From Moringa oleifera (Eukaryota; Streptophyta; Magnoliopsida; Brassicales; Moringaceae): a DNA stretch of 64,000 bases. A program made the position numbers and the translations under genes. Where the stretch lies: contig JAJFZO010000566.1 in assembly GCA_021397835.1 (NCBI GenBank), positions 9,482,001-9,546,000 of the forward strand, written 5' to 3'. Under the pieces are notes generated by a model. It was given only the letters and a program-made list of their open reading frames with translations. It was not told where the DNA came from and searched no databases. Positions 26,586-37,396 of this stretch are shown here, piece after piece. How positions within the stretch are numbered: position 1 is the stretch's first letter; each line of letters starts with the position of its first letter.

Positions 26586-27904
26586 TCAAAGCTTTTTTTT
26601 TTTTTTTTTTTTTGAGGAGGTTAGGTTAGGGCACAGGGATCCGTCCATGCCCATAAACACAAGATTCAGATCTATCAAACATATGATAGAGATTGGAAAA
26701 GCTATCGAAAACCTACGCCACCCCTTAACCTTACGTGCCAACTCAAATGCTTCCTTACTCATAGCTAATTTCTCAAAGTAATAAATGCGCTCAAAATAGG
26801 CCATAGCAGTTGAGAAAGTTGTTACACGACTGAATACTCCATTACACGGTGGTATATACGGCTTAGAGCCAAGGTGTTCATAGGTCTCCTTTTAGAGCTC
26901 CATCTAGGAAGTGATAGCTAAATAGGTTTTTAAACCTAGGTCTAGAACAGCAAATAGGAAGGCTCTTTCTCCTCAAACTTACTCTCATATAATACTCCCC
27001 AAATCTTAGCCTCGGTTACCATGTTAAAAGCTACTGCTACAACACTCATCTTTTAATTCATTTTTTTTTTTACAAACCTAGGCAATTGATGATACTTTTC
27101 AATGTTTTAACCTGCTTTACTTTAGGGAAGAGTGGATGATCGGCTAGCTCTTACAGAAAGTTGTCAAAGTTGTTATGAACCCCTAATTCTACAGTGGCAT
27201 GGCCGACAGCAGCCCTAAGGTCTGCCCTGATTTCATCTAAACTCCACACACATTAGTAGAATTGATTCCACTTCGAAAGAACCTTGGACAGAAAAGCAAA
27301 ACGTAAAAGAGGTGGCTTTCTAGAGGTTTAGTACAGGATCTCCATCAAGGGAGTACCTATTTACAACAGTTTCTTAATCAGAATTTAGGTTTTTTTTTTT
27401 TTTTTTAAAAGGATAGTAAGGTCGTCCTTTACTCCATTCCTTCCTAAAGTCAAGAATGGTAGGAAGATTAGAAAATTACATTTAAGAAACATCCTATTAT
27501 AGATTATAGAACCATGACTAACCTCTAAAGCACGAATAAAAAGTCAATCCCAATCCCACAAGGAAATCAATTCTTTTTTTCTTCTTCATGAGCTGAGTCG
27601 TATGCTAGAGATAGCCATTCAGTCAATTTTGTGCACAAGACCTTTTACTTGCCTACTGTGGTAGGTTATTAGCACACACTGGATTGATTTGATGTTTTCA
27701 GGATAGATTGGTACAGGTAGTTCGATCGAGTGAAGGGGGATCCTTCCTTCCATCATTCAAGACTATTCCCCTCACATTCTTATCAATCATGAATACGTAG
27801 AGTTTAGGATTAGCCAAACAAAATAGTATATTTGCTTGGGTCCATACTTTCACGCATTGTAAAAGTGACCTCCTCAACCTTCGCTTCACCTCTCCCACTC
27901 TCAT
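26586..27904 (-). pseudogene. Unidentified decayed coding-like tract in the left repeat arm
   Basis: Reading the minus strand from 27,904 downwards gives blocks that also read through in the right arm: VKRRLRRSLLQCVKVW ... MIDKNVRGIVLNDGRKDPPS (27,698-27,890); DEIRADLRAAVGHATVELGV then NNFDNFL (about 27,240-27,160); MSVVAVAFNMVTEAKIW (about 27,050-27,000); and MAYFERIYYFEKLAMSKEAF ... ISIICLIDLNLVFMGMDGS (26,804-26,630). Stops and frame changes lie between the blocks. I do not recognise the family. A mitochondrial plasmid-type or orphan mitochondrial ORF is one possibility, but that is a guess. Confidence 0.35.
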
Positions 27905-28034
27905 CGTGAATAGGGACGAGAAACGATGGGATCAATTTCTCGTGCCCTAGCTTGGCTCACGAGGTGATTCGATTGGATTCAATCTAATTTTGTACCGTCA
28001 GGGGCTTCTTAGCTTATGTATTTACATTCATTAG

Positions 28035-28135
28035 CACTAAAAAAAAAAAAGAAAAAGATTTAGCGACTGATGAATCCGTTACTAAATTGAAACAATCTGT
28101 CACTAAATTTTTTAGCGATACATTAATGATAGGTA
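28035..28135. repeat. CACTA-type 5' end with TTAGCGAC subterminal repeats
   Basis: CACTA begins at 28,035 after a possible 3-bp target site (tag, 28,032-28,034). An A-rich stretch and repeats such as ttagcgactgatgaatccg, gtcactaaat and ttagcgataca follow. The right arm of the inverted repeat shows the unoccupied sequence next to 57,487, which supports an insertion boundary here. The matching 3' end was not identified with certainty. Confidence 0.6.
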
Positions 28136-28275
28136 AAATTAGTAGTTAAAATCATTATCGCGAGAAAAACTAACAACTGACGAATGCTACATGAAGAACA
28201 TAAGCCAGATGACGGAACAGGAAGACCTAGGATGTAGAATATCATAACATGAGTTATTCGGCAGATTTGGATTCT

Positions 28276-28482
28276 TGCATAATGTCCACTGGAACGTCCA
28301 TGTATTTTATCATCAACTTGATGAATTAATTTCAAGATATAAGGCTTTCCTATTATAACAGGCTATTCAAAAGGATCTCCCGTTCTTCCATCAAATATTC
28401 TGCTTTTTCCCGGATACTCGGGTTCAAATACCCATGGATTCGCTGTTTGCTTACTGGCTTCATATAATTCAGAAAACACTAG
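28276..28482 (-). pseudogene. rpoB: Plastid rpoB fragment (RNA polymerase beta subunit, near C-terminus)
   Basis: rpoB encodes the beta subunit of the plastid-encoded RNA polymerase. The minus strand reads [20 protein letters not shown], then [19 protein letters not shown], a stop where Gln is expected (C-to-T), then [20 protein letters not shown] and HGRSSGHYA. That is about 69 codons of the conserved region close to the C-terminus of beta. It is a fragment: upstream and downstream parts of rpoB are absent. It could have arrived directly from plastid DNA (NUPT) or within mitochondrial DNA that already held it (MTPT). It lies between a CACTA start and the RNase H-like repeats. Confidence 0.9.
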
Positions 28483-29077
28483 TTTTCTCCATTATGTGTG
28501 TTTTTTTTTTTTTTAAGCAACTAGTTCGTGCTAGAAGATGATAAAGATGCAGGCTGCTCTTTATTATTTAAAAGAGTGAGGCTAATGTGGCTACTAAGCT
28601 ATTTCTTTAGCAAGCTCCTACTGAGATGGGAAATTCCTCGATAAAGCTACTAGTACAAGGTGAACTCATATTGGTCAAAGTAAAAGAAAAGGAAATGGTA
28701 AAGAGACTCAGCATGGTGCTCACTAAACCTCCATAATTAATATCTAACAAGTCAAGTCTTATGTCAGTTATATAAAACACCAACACATACAAAAAAGGCT
28801 GAAACAGCTAGTCCATGGCTTAACATCGGTGGAATGTTACCTCCAATTCCCTGTATGTTCGACAGAGGGGAGGAATCCTGTTTAGTTTGTGGACAGCTAT
28901 GTCGAAATAAGGCATGAAGACTACGTGAGGAACTTTTTTAATTTTCTAACTGGTGCACCAAGAAGTAGAGAAGGATCTGTGATACCCAGAAAATGGACTT
29001 GGTACTAGACAGCTGAAAGAGAGTGTGGATGCTGCAATGTTCACCAACTTTGATAGGTATAGTATTGCGAGCAAATA
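28483..29077. other. Unassigned sequence between rpoB fragment and RNase H-like repeats
   Basis: No recognisable gene. A short minus-strand ORF at 28,607-28,792 has no family resemblance that I can see. A T-tract lies at 28,499-28,514. Confidence 0.4.
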
Positions 29078-29760
29078 GAATAGAAGAGAGCTTATCGTTT
29101 CTTTTTATTACAGTGGCGAACTTGTTGTAGTCAGTCCTAAAGGAAGAACCTTGTTTTCTTCACGATTTAAATCTAATAGGCATGGCATTGGTAATCAAAG
29201 ATGAGCAGGGTGCTTTTGTCAAAAGTATACGTGAAGACCACGAAAGGGAATATGAAGGCAAAGGAAGCAGATAACTTACCGTCTCTTTTTGTTACAGTGA
29301 CGAGCTCCCTGTAGTCAATTATTACAGAGAACCACATGTTTCACGACTTAAATCTGATAGGCATGGCACTGGAAATCAGAGATAAGCAGGGTGGTGTTGT
29401 CAAAAATATAGTTTAAGTGCATGGAAGGGAATATGAAGCCAAAGGAAACAGAGAGCTTACCGTTTCTTTTTATTACAATGGCGAGCTTGTTGTTGTTGGT
29501 CCTAAAGGGAGAACCTTGCTTTTTCATGACTTAAATCTGGTAAGCATGGCACTAGTAATCAGAGATGAGCAGGGTGCTTTTGCCAAAAGTATAGCTTAAT
29601 ATATAAGTCCACGGAAGGGAATATCAAGCCAAAGGAAGCAGAGGCCTAGGCAGTTAGAGAAGCTTTAAAATTTTCACTACAAAGTTACTTTGGAGAAATG
29701 AATTTTCAGTCAAATTTGATGGAGATGGTGATTAATTTTAAGCAGAGAGGAAAAGGAGAG
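29078..29760 (+). pseudogene. RNase H-like (RVT_3 type) fragment with its first part tandemly triplicated
   Basis: A unit of about 180-190 bp occurs three times in a row (about 29,078-29,238, 29,239-29,419 and 29,420-29,609), and its first 37 bp start a fourth time at 29,609. Each copy carries the stretch read in 29,417-29,599 as YYNGELVVVGPKGRTLLFHD then NLVSMALVIRDEQGAFAKS. The ALVIRDEQGAF pattern resembles the first strand of RNase H domains of the plant RVT_3 type, found alone or in LINE-like retroelements. After the last unit, AVREALKFSLQSYFGEMNF and SNLMEMV (about 29,657-29,735) fit the following helix and strand of that fold. Stops separate the parts. Assignment is by pattern only. Confidence 0.5.
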
Positions 29761-30023
29761 AAAGAGTTTTCCACAACTACTTAACTTTAAGAATATTAGG
29801 TAGGCAAAATCTAAGTTTACCTTCTCAAAATCTAGTGATGATTCACCAAATACTTAGATTTGATCTTTTTGTAAAGACCAAGTAGCAAGAAGAGTGGAGA
29901 AATTGCAGAGAAATGGAGATTACAGAGAGCAAAAATATTGCAAATAGTGAAGGGAAGAAAAGGGTATGTGGCGGTAAAGAAGATAACAAAGTTAGGGTTA
30001 GGTTTTTAAGTAAGTATTTATAT

Positions 30024-30051
30024 TACATCAAAACGACGTCGTTTTGATGTA
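30024..30051. repeat. 28-bp perfect palindrome centred on GACGTC
   Basis: The sequence is its own reverse complement over 28 bases with no spacer; the core is AAAACGACGTCGTTTT. It marks the change from the RNase H-like region to very AT-rich DNA. It may be paired ends of a small inverted-repeat element or a hairpin-forming site. Confidence 0.85.
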
Positions 30052-30059
30052 GTGTTTTA

Positions 30060-31190
30060 TTTTTTAATTTATTCATTTTAATTGAATCATTTAATCATTA
30101 TATGTATTAATCCAAATTTAAATTAATCAGTGTTAATTAACAACACAGAAATTGCAATTTAGACTAATAATTACAATTTATATTAACAAGCAATTATTTA
30201 TCAATTGATGCCTAATCATACATATTTTTCACTAAACAATGCAATTTGAAACAAGTTATATGTACCAATGTTTCAATCCTAAATTATTTATAACTTTCAA
30301 GTTGTTTAATTACAACTCATGGCTCATCATTGTAATTAGTACTTATATTTATTGAACAAATTAATATACTATATATTTTATAATGTATTATAATTAATAT
30401 AATGTAGTTCACTACATGATATTTAATATATTGTGAAAATATAAGATAATTAAATTCATGATTTTAAATTGGGTTACAAGCACTAATCATGATGTATATA
30501 TGTACAATGAGATTTTCCTCTATATATCACTATATATTATAATCTACAAGTGTTTAAATTAATTTATTAAATGCATTAATATATTTTATATATTTTATAG
30601 TACATTAAAAAATATGTTAAAAAATATATGACATGATATATTTTTAATAATAAATTAAATTTAATTATTAAAAAATATTATATATTATATACTTAAAATA
30701 CAAGAAAGCAAACTTGTGCTCTCTTACTTTTAAGTATAAGACCTTGACCATTGAAGCAAACAACCAAATGTAGTATTGTTTTCAAATGCAAATTAGATTC
30801 TTATTTAGTTTTTAATAAATATAATTATTAATTCAAGTAGTTGAATTTTACTTTTATTGGCAATAATATATTATCAAATTAAAAATACATTTTTTATATA
30901 TATTAAATTTGTGATTACAACAAAAATATATAAAATAACACTTAATTATACGTTAAACAATTAACTAAATTTGTCAAAAAATAAAAAAAATATTTGATTA
31001 CTCATCTCTTTTTAATTATAATAATTATATAATTAAAATAATTATGATTAACAATTTAATTATGATAAATAAATAAAAAACAATACTAAATTATTTTTAA
31101 AAAATTTACCTTCCTAGATATTATTAAATGCATTAAAAAAATATTATAAAATTTTAAAAAATTAATTAAAATTTTGAATTCAATCAATGA
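30060..31190. other. Very AT-rich DNA without genes
   Basis: About 1.1 kb of AT-rich sequence. No ORF of note, no terminal repeat and no RNA gene recognised. Confidence 0.5.
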
Positions 31191-32028
31191 TTCTTATAGA
31201 AAAAACCGTAGCAAATAATAAAATTGTCATGGATAATATCCGTGACAAATTATTATAAATAATTATTATAAATTATTTTTATATTAATTATTTAAATATT
31301 TAAATATTATATCAAATATTAAGAAGTTTTTTTCAAAATTTCCACCAAAAAAAAACCATTGCAAACACTCAAAAAATATTACAACGAAAAATTACTGTGG
31401 CAATTAATTAAAACAATAAAAAATTATTTTAATATGTTAAATTAAAAATTACTTTAACAAAATTGACACTAAAATTTCCATGGCAAATGATGTAAACATT
31501 GTCACGATTTATTCCGTAGTAATATTATCGTTTAAAATAATTAAAAAATGGAAGTATATATTTTTTCAATGGATTGCCACGGTTTTGTCTTCCGTGGCAA
31601 AGGTAACAATTGATTCTCACGACAATATACCGTAACAATTGCATTATTAATTTTATTTAATTAAATTTAAAAATTTAAACATATAATTAAAATAATTACT
31701 ACGATAATATTTGTGGTAATTAAATTAATTATTTTTTAATATTAATAAAATTATATAAAAACTACCACTATAGTTTTTTATTGAAAATTTCTTAACATTA
31801 AAAAACAAAAATATAAATGAATATTTTTTTATCAAATTTCTTACGAATTTTATTACGACAATATTCGTAAGAAATAATATGTTAAAAATTTTGATGGAAT
31901 TTCCATTGGAATAATGATTTCTCATTATATAACTTTTCGTATCAATTACCGTAATAAATTTCAAAAATTCCCACGACTTTTATTTTTGTGAGAATTTTCT
32001 TTAAGAATTTCGCTGTTTTTTTGTAGTG
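31190..32028. repeat. CACTA-like 3' terminal region with CCGTGGCAA-type subterminal repeats
   Basis: Repeated short motifs in both orientations (ccgtagcaaat, atccgtgacaaat, tgtggcaatt, attgccacgg, tccgtggcaaagg) lead to tcgctgtttttttgtagtg, ending at 32,028. The reverse complement begins CACTACAAAAAAACAGCG, a typical plant CACTA terminus. The motif family differs from those at 14,109 and 28,035. No internal gene or 5' end was found. Confidence 0.6.
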
Positions 32029-32037
32029 AAATTTAAG

Positions 32038-32478
32038 TAAATGATTTATAATTAATTAGTTAATTAATACATAGTCAATTAATTAACATCTAATTAATTA
32101 TTTTGTAAGCACTAATAAATTAATTAAAATTTAATTATTTACTTTAAAGGCATCAAATTAATTAATTAAAATTTGAATAAATGATTAATAGCTAATTAAT
32201 TAATTAATACATAATCAATTAATTAATATCTAATTAGTTCCTTTACAAGCACTAGTAAATTAATTAAAATTTAAATAATATTTAATTATTTGCTTTACAA
32301 GCATTAAATTAATTAATTAAAATTTAAATAAATGATTAATAACTAATTAATTAATTAATACATAGTCAATATTTAATTAACAATAATTACTTTACAAGAG
32401 CTAGCAAATTAATTAAAATTTAGATAATATTTAATTATTTAATATACAATCATCTAATTAATTAAACATCTATTTAAA
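32038..32478. repeat. AT-rich tandem repeat, three copies of about 140-151 bp
   Basis: Copies start at about 32,038, 32,178 and 32,329, each with taaatgatt, then a TTAATTAA-rich part, then tacatagtcaat or tacataatcaat, then a tttacaagc-like motif. The third copy is the most diverged. It starts right after the CACTA-like terminus. Confidence 0.75.
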
Positions 32479-32479
32479 A

Positions 32480-33104
32480 TTTAACTAATATTAAATTAAG
32501 TTAATTACAAAATTAATAAAAATTTTACAAAATATACCAATTAATCTTACTTAACAAAATTTATTCAAATATAAATTGATTAGAATATAAATTCATTCAA
32601 CTAATATCTACTTAATTCATTAAAATGTAAATTCATGTAACCAACATCTACTGAATTCATCAATTAATATAAAAATCTTAAAAATTATCAAACAATAAAT
32701 TCATCAATATATACATATTCATACCTAATATTCATCCAAATATACTTTAAAAAAAACCAAATTTCACTAATAAAAATTCACCAAACATACCTAATGAAGA
32801 AAATCTCAAAATAATATACATTCTCAATTCATTCTTCAAAATCAAAACCAAATGAAATAATTGTGAAAAAAACTTTCGTAAAAAAATTTTGAGTCTACCT
32901 AAATACTTTCATGTTTAAATGCCAAAGATGAAGAACAAATGAAGGGGGAGAGTTTGGCTTCGCATTGTGGAGATTGAGACAAATGGGAGAGGAAAGAACA
33001 AGAAGGGAACAATGGAGAGGGAGAGATGTGTGTAAGGGCTAGGTGGCTACTTCTCGAAAAGTGGTTGCTGCTACTTTTGGAGGAGAGATAGCTAAGTTAA
33101 AAGG
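32480..33104. other. AT-rich sequence then purine-rich tract, no gene recognised
   Basis: 32,480-32,880 is AT-rich. 32,930-33,090 is purine-rich (gaagggggagag, gggagaggaaag). No ORF or RNA gene is supported. Confidence 0.4.
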
Positions 33105-33430
33105 CTTGGTGCAAGCCTTTAATGACAGTTCCAATAAAATTTTCATTAAAGGCTATGTAGTTTAAGCCTTTAACGACAGTTCTTGTGGAACTTTCGTTTA
33201 AGGCTTTAATCTTTTAAGCATTTAACATCAGTTCCCATGGCAATTAACATTAAATGTTGCCTTTTAATGTCAGTTAATAGTAATTGATGTTAAAAGTGTG
33301 ATAAATCCCACTTCTAATATTAGTTTTAGAAGAACTAACATTAAAAAATGTTAAAGATGCTTTTAATAACAGTTCTTTCAAAAACTATCATTAAATCACT
33401 GTTACTTATTATAATTTTTGTAATAGGGTG
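33105..33430. repeat. Second CACTA terminus with TTTAATGACAGTT subterminal repeats (element B family)
   Basis: Inverted pairs such as cctttaatgacagttcc and ttcattaaagg match the repeats at 13,750-14,109. The segment ends in ttttgtaatagggtg at 33,430, a slightly altered version of the ...gtaatagtg end. The orientation is the same as element B. No 5' partner or genes of this copy are visible, so it is a remnant. Confidence 0.6.
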
Positions 33431-34170
33431 CTTTAGAGTAGGTTAATTGTCAGAGACAAGAATGAGTGAATCTAGTTTAGAGAGCCTGCCTTACACATGC
33501 TTTATTAGAATAGGGAGCATAGAGTTTCCAAGTGAAGACAAGCGCAACTATTTATTTCATATTCTCCTTATTAGCAAAGCAGGTCCACTATAAAGCCTAC
33601 CGATTAAAAGTCCTTAAGAATGAGAAAGCTAACCAAAAGACAATTCCATAACCAACTCTTATTGTTGAATCGAGGGGTTTGGCTTATATCAGGCTCTAAA
33701 AGAGCTTTCTTCGAGCTAGCAATCTTTTTATCTTTTTGGGTTGCATGCCTAAGACAATGTTTTTTGTACATTGAGATAAATTGATCTTCACTATTATTCT
33801 TCTTCCTTGTACTAGTTAATGTTTTGACTATGCTTAATATGAGTTTGTTCTTGCCCTAGATAGCTTTGAGGTTCTCGTCGATCGATTATAGAGGGTTCAA
33901 CCGCTAAACTTGTTTATGCCCTACTTCGATCGAGTGTTATTTCTATAAAAAAGATTAAGCAAGAAAAATTAGAATTGGCTGTAATTGAGATTGCCTCAGC
34001 TTTGTAGGCACATGAGGAAGCGATCTAACCTCTTTTCAATTGAAATCCCAATCAAAGATAAGTTTTACCAAGGCTAGGATCTGAAAGAGAAGATTCACTT
34101 GTCAAAATTCCAAGTGACATTTTTTCTTCAGAATCTAAAATCGAATGACTTCCTTTATTGTGATACTATG
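33431..34170. other. Sequence without recognised gene between CACTA and MULE remnants
   Basis: The texture resembles the mitochondrial-derived tracts, but no relic is identified. It does not continue the right-arm sequence that would be expected after 57,487 if the 28,035 insertion were simple. Confidence 0.35.
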
Positions 34171-34174
34171 GGTT

Positions 34175-36560
34175 TAAGCATGTCAACCAATTATGTTCAT
34201 ATTGGCTGCCCCTAAAACATTTTTTTTATTGTGTCTTTTCCCCACTAGAGGGTATTTTTTGCTTTTTTAGATGACCCACATACTTACCATTATTCAGCAG
34301 TAATACAACAACCTTTTTGACGTCTTCAGGCATATTCCAATCAAACTTATCACCAACTAGATAGATTGGCTCAGTGTATGATGCTACTAAGTGCTTTTGC
34401 TTATAATAGTCAAAGCAAAGGGTTATAAAATCAATGTTATGTTCCTCGTAAAAAAAATAAAAAATGATGAAGTTACAAAAACAAGAATAAAAAATAAAAA
34501 TATATTATTAACAAACAATAAATGTCAACACATCAGTCTGAAATTTCCTACAAGTGCAAGTACATTCCATAAGGTTAATAACTACCTCTTTACCCTTGTG
34601 CCTGACAACAAATACGTTCCAATCAATGTTAGAAGTCATCATTTGTGATGAAACTCTTTGTCTTTCATTTATCAAAAGTGGACACATTCAATTAATTGTG
34701 CTTTCCAAATCATAGCTTTCTTATGCCTATCATAGAACCAACGTTGCATCATATCTCTAATGAATTTCAATGGAGCTATAAGGGCAACTTACGGGCAAAT
34801 CAATGACATGAATTCAAGTGGTCATGAGTTGGTATCATTTTCAAGGGCAATACACATGTGACCATTTACTCGGATCTTCCTTCATGATATATTCAAATGC
34901 TTGAGGGTGATTAGCTTATAATTCAATCATCAATTGACTAAATTCAGACTCTCGATATGCCCTTGCTACACTATAAAATATCTTGGACACTTTTTCTCTC
35001 TTGAATTTTATCTTCATATTTTGGGCCATCTATCAAGAGCATAACCTGTGACAAGAATCGAGGAAGACCTTTACAATGGCCTTTGCAATACTAGCATGAT
35101 GATTAGATATAATAACCAAGTCATCAACATGACCAATAACCTCCTTTAGTTACTCCAAAAACCACTCCCAAGCCTTATAGTTTTTTGAGCCACCGTAACC
35201 AAATGCTAGTGGGTATATCTATTCATTTTCATCCTTGCACATTGCTACAAACATAACACCATGGAATATTCCTTTCAAATGCGTGGCATCGATAGCAATA
35301 ACTGGTCTAATCACTAAATAAGACCCCCTTAATGATTGTCCAAAAGTTATAAAAATACTTAAATCGATTAGTCTCATCTTCAATACATATGTGAGCCTTA
35401 GTTCTTAGACTAGCTATTTGTAACATGTGACAATATGATGGTAATTGTTAGTATGAATCAACTAGGTCACCATAAGTAAGAGATACTGCGTATTCTTTTG
35501 CCTTCTAGGCTTTGCTATATAAAATTTGTATACCATATAATTCTTTCATGTCACCTAAGATATCTTTTGGCTTAATAATTCTAGCATTAGTGGATAACCG
35601 TTGAGTAATAATTTCTATAATAATAGTAAAACTTGCTTGTTGATGCAACTCATTAATTATGCAAGTGTGTGTCAAATCATAATGTCTAATTTGAAAGAAT
35701 TGTCTTTACGCAACTTTCGCAGCATAGACCTTTCATGCATAATTTTCTTCTCTACAAGCAATCTTAAATATTGATTTGTTAGATCTAGTGATTCTAAATT
35801 CAAAGTTCTCAGTCAATGCATACATACCCAAAAATTGCTTCAACTCTTTCTTATTTAGGAAAAATTGACCTTTAGCAAAGGTGTCAATCGGAGTCACTGA
35901 TTCCATAGTAAGACCTAGAACAATACTGTATAATTCAACACCCAACACATTATACCTCTTATTAACACTATCACTTATATTATTATGTGCGTTAGTGCAT
36001 GCAAGTGGCACATAAGGTGGGATTGAACGTGGTATAGAAGGCAAGTTCTCATCATCAAGCTCAACTTCCTTCTTCAATAGGTTGAGTGGACTTAATTTTT
36101 GGGATTGAATACGCATACCCAACATCATAGTCATAGTCCATCGACTTATCCAAGTCGATCTCATCAGTATTCTAAGTGTTAGAAGGAGTCTCATTATGAA
36201 ATAATGGTTTTATAGCCAAATTTTTACCTTGAACAATTGGATGGGTCTCAACATAAGGGATTGCATCAGTAACCTTATTGCTCTCAATACTAAATTTAGC
36301 TAATTGATTCGTTTTGAATTTTTACCTTCACATACACCATATGTGTTCTGAACATCATGTCACTCTACCAAATCCATAATTACATGGGGTATTATGTTAT
36401 CATCGTATAACATGAACAAAATATTGTCATCATTCACTAACTCAATTTTCACGGTACTTTCCTCGGATCTTATTATGATGTGTAGCATAATATCATAGTT
36501 AGAGAAATCAATATCAATGCAAGATTTAACTAAACCTAATAACTGTGCATGTGTCAAACC
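34175..36560 (-). pseudogene. Mutator-like element (MULE/MuDR) transposase pseudogene
   Basis: MuDR-type transposases move Mutator-like elements. On the minus strand the order is: an N-terminal region typical of plant MULEs (36,557-36,360, ending DDNIIPHVIMDLVE); an acidic linker; the DNA-binding PF03108-like domain at about 35,910-35,735 (FLNKKELKQFLGMYALTENF then EFRITRSNKS); the MULE transposase core near 35,300-34,960 (FHGVMFVAMCKDENE, YPLAFGYGGSKNYKAWEWFL, VIISNHHASIAKAIVKVF); RAYRESEFSQLMIEL and ANHPQAFEYIMKEDPSKW; a SWIM zinc-finger start (MECTCTCRKFQTDVL, about 34,570-34,520); and a C-terminal tail with EPIYLVGDKFDWNMPEDVKK and a knuckle-like QYEHNWLTC near 34,190. Stops and frameshifts occur, and an AT-rich insertion splits the SWIM motif. 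It is inactive. Confidence 0.87.
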
Positions 36561-37366
36561 CTTTCAAACAACATAACTTCGAGTTTTAATAGTCTTACCA
36601 ATATTCTCAAAACTTCCTCTTGACTCGAACTACTCACCATTTCAAGTTACAATAACACGCATTCCACCATGACCATGAAAACATTTCAAAAAAGAAGCGA
36701 CAATTTTGTTTTAAAAAAAACTAAAGTTTAGTAAATAAATAACGATTAGATAAATAAGCAATGATATTATCTTGTGTATTGATTTCATTAAAGAAATATC
36801 AATTTGTGAATAAAGTCATGATGTTTCACAAGATGATACGAATTTGGTAGCTAAGTCATGATTTAATCAAACATAGCACGGTTCTTTGTCCTTGTTACGA
36901 TATGTATGATACATCACGATTATTCTTTTAAAATACATTATCTTTCAAATACATACGTGTTAGTCTCTTGACCCACCTGAACACTTTTTTATTTTTGCAG
37001 AACAATCTGTTACTAAAAACACAAGCTTGGTTGTGTAGATCTTAGATACAACATGAAAAGAACTAGCCAAAATCAATTGATGACTGCTTTTAATTTCTTT
37101 TCTAGCCTTTGTTTAGGTAGATCTTAGATACAAACATGAAGAAAAATTTGCAAAAAGAGCCTGAAGACAACAAAAGAGAGAGCTCGATGACAGAGAGAGC
37201 TCGAAGAGCAAGAATATTAATATCGTATGCATCAACTTTCTCATTTTTTGAATTATTTACTTTTTAAGGGTATTATTGTCTTTAGTATTGGTATTTTGGT
37301 CTTCACAATACATTTAAGTGTGAAAAACATAAAAGTTAGTAAAGATGGTTTATTTCATAAAAAAAA
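36561..37366. other. MULE 5' flank, no gene recognised
   Basis: This is upstream of the MULE transposase remnant on its strand. It is AT-rich with short ORFs only (for example 37,227-37,415), and probably lies within the element if the candidate terminal repeat at 37,367-37,396 is real. Confidence 0.35.
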
Positions 37367-37396
37367 GGACATGGGATGTCAATTTTGGCAATTTCC
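37367..37396 (-). repeat. Candidate MULE terminal inverted repeat
   Basis: On the minus strand the segment reads GGAAATTGCCAAAATTGACA and continues to GTCC. Ends of this kind (GGAAATTGCCAAAA...) are common in plant MULEs, and it lies upstream of the transposase remnant. No matching repeat was found near 33,430-34,170, so this is tentative. Confidence 0.4.

Larger units (their letters stand above)
14110..28034. other. Mitochondrial-derived nuclear DNA (NUMT), first block
   Basis: The block begins directly after the CACTA B terminus. It contains the ccmFN pseudogene and, from 21,434, one arm of a large inverted repeat. Base composition is more even than in the AT-rich neighbours. Only ccmFN proves mitochondrial origin. 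The rest is assigned by continuity, by similar texture, and because it pairs with the far arm that follows the trn/matR block. Single-base tracts (for example 19,053-19,071 and 20,083-20,098) look like later slippage. Confidence 0.7.
21434..28034. repeat. Large inverted repeat, left arm (pairs with 57,487-64,000)
   Basis: The segment is the reverse complement of the right arm along its length. Anchors checked by hand: 21,639-21,739 against 63,798-63,700, about nine substitutions and a 2-bp indel in roughly 100 bp; a tract near 23,480-23,540 against about 61,923-61,985; 24,948-25,154 against the 60,286-60,495 region; 25,896-26,050 against 59,366-59,520; and 27,698-27,904 against 57,614-57,820. 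Homology stops at 28,034 where a CACTA start begins. The outer end may extend further left, because the partner sequence leaves the window. Confidence 0.93.

Noticed and set aside
29990..30015. Telomere-like gttagggttagg
   Set aside because: Only two short copies and not the usual plant TTTAGGG unit; it is too short to mean anything.
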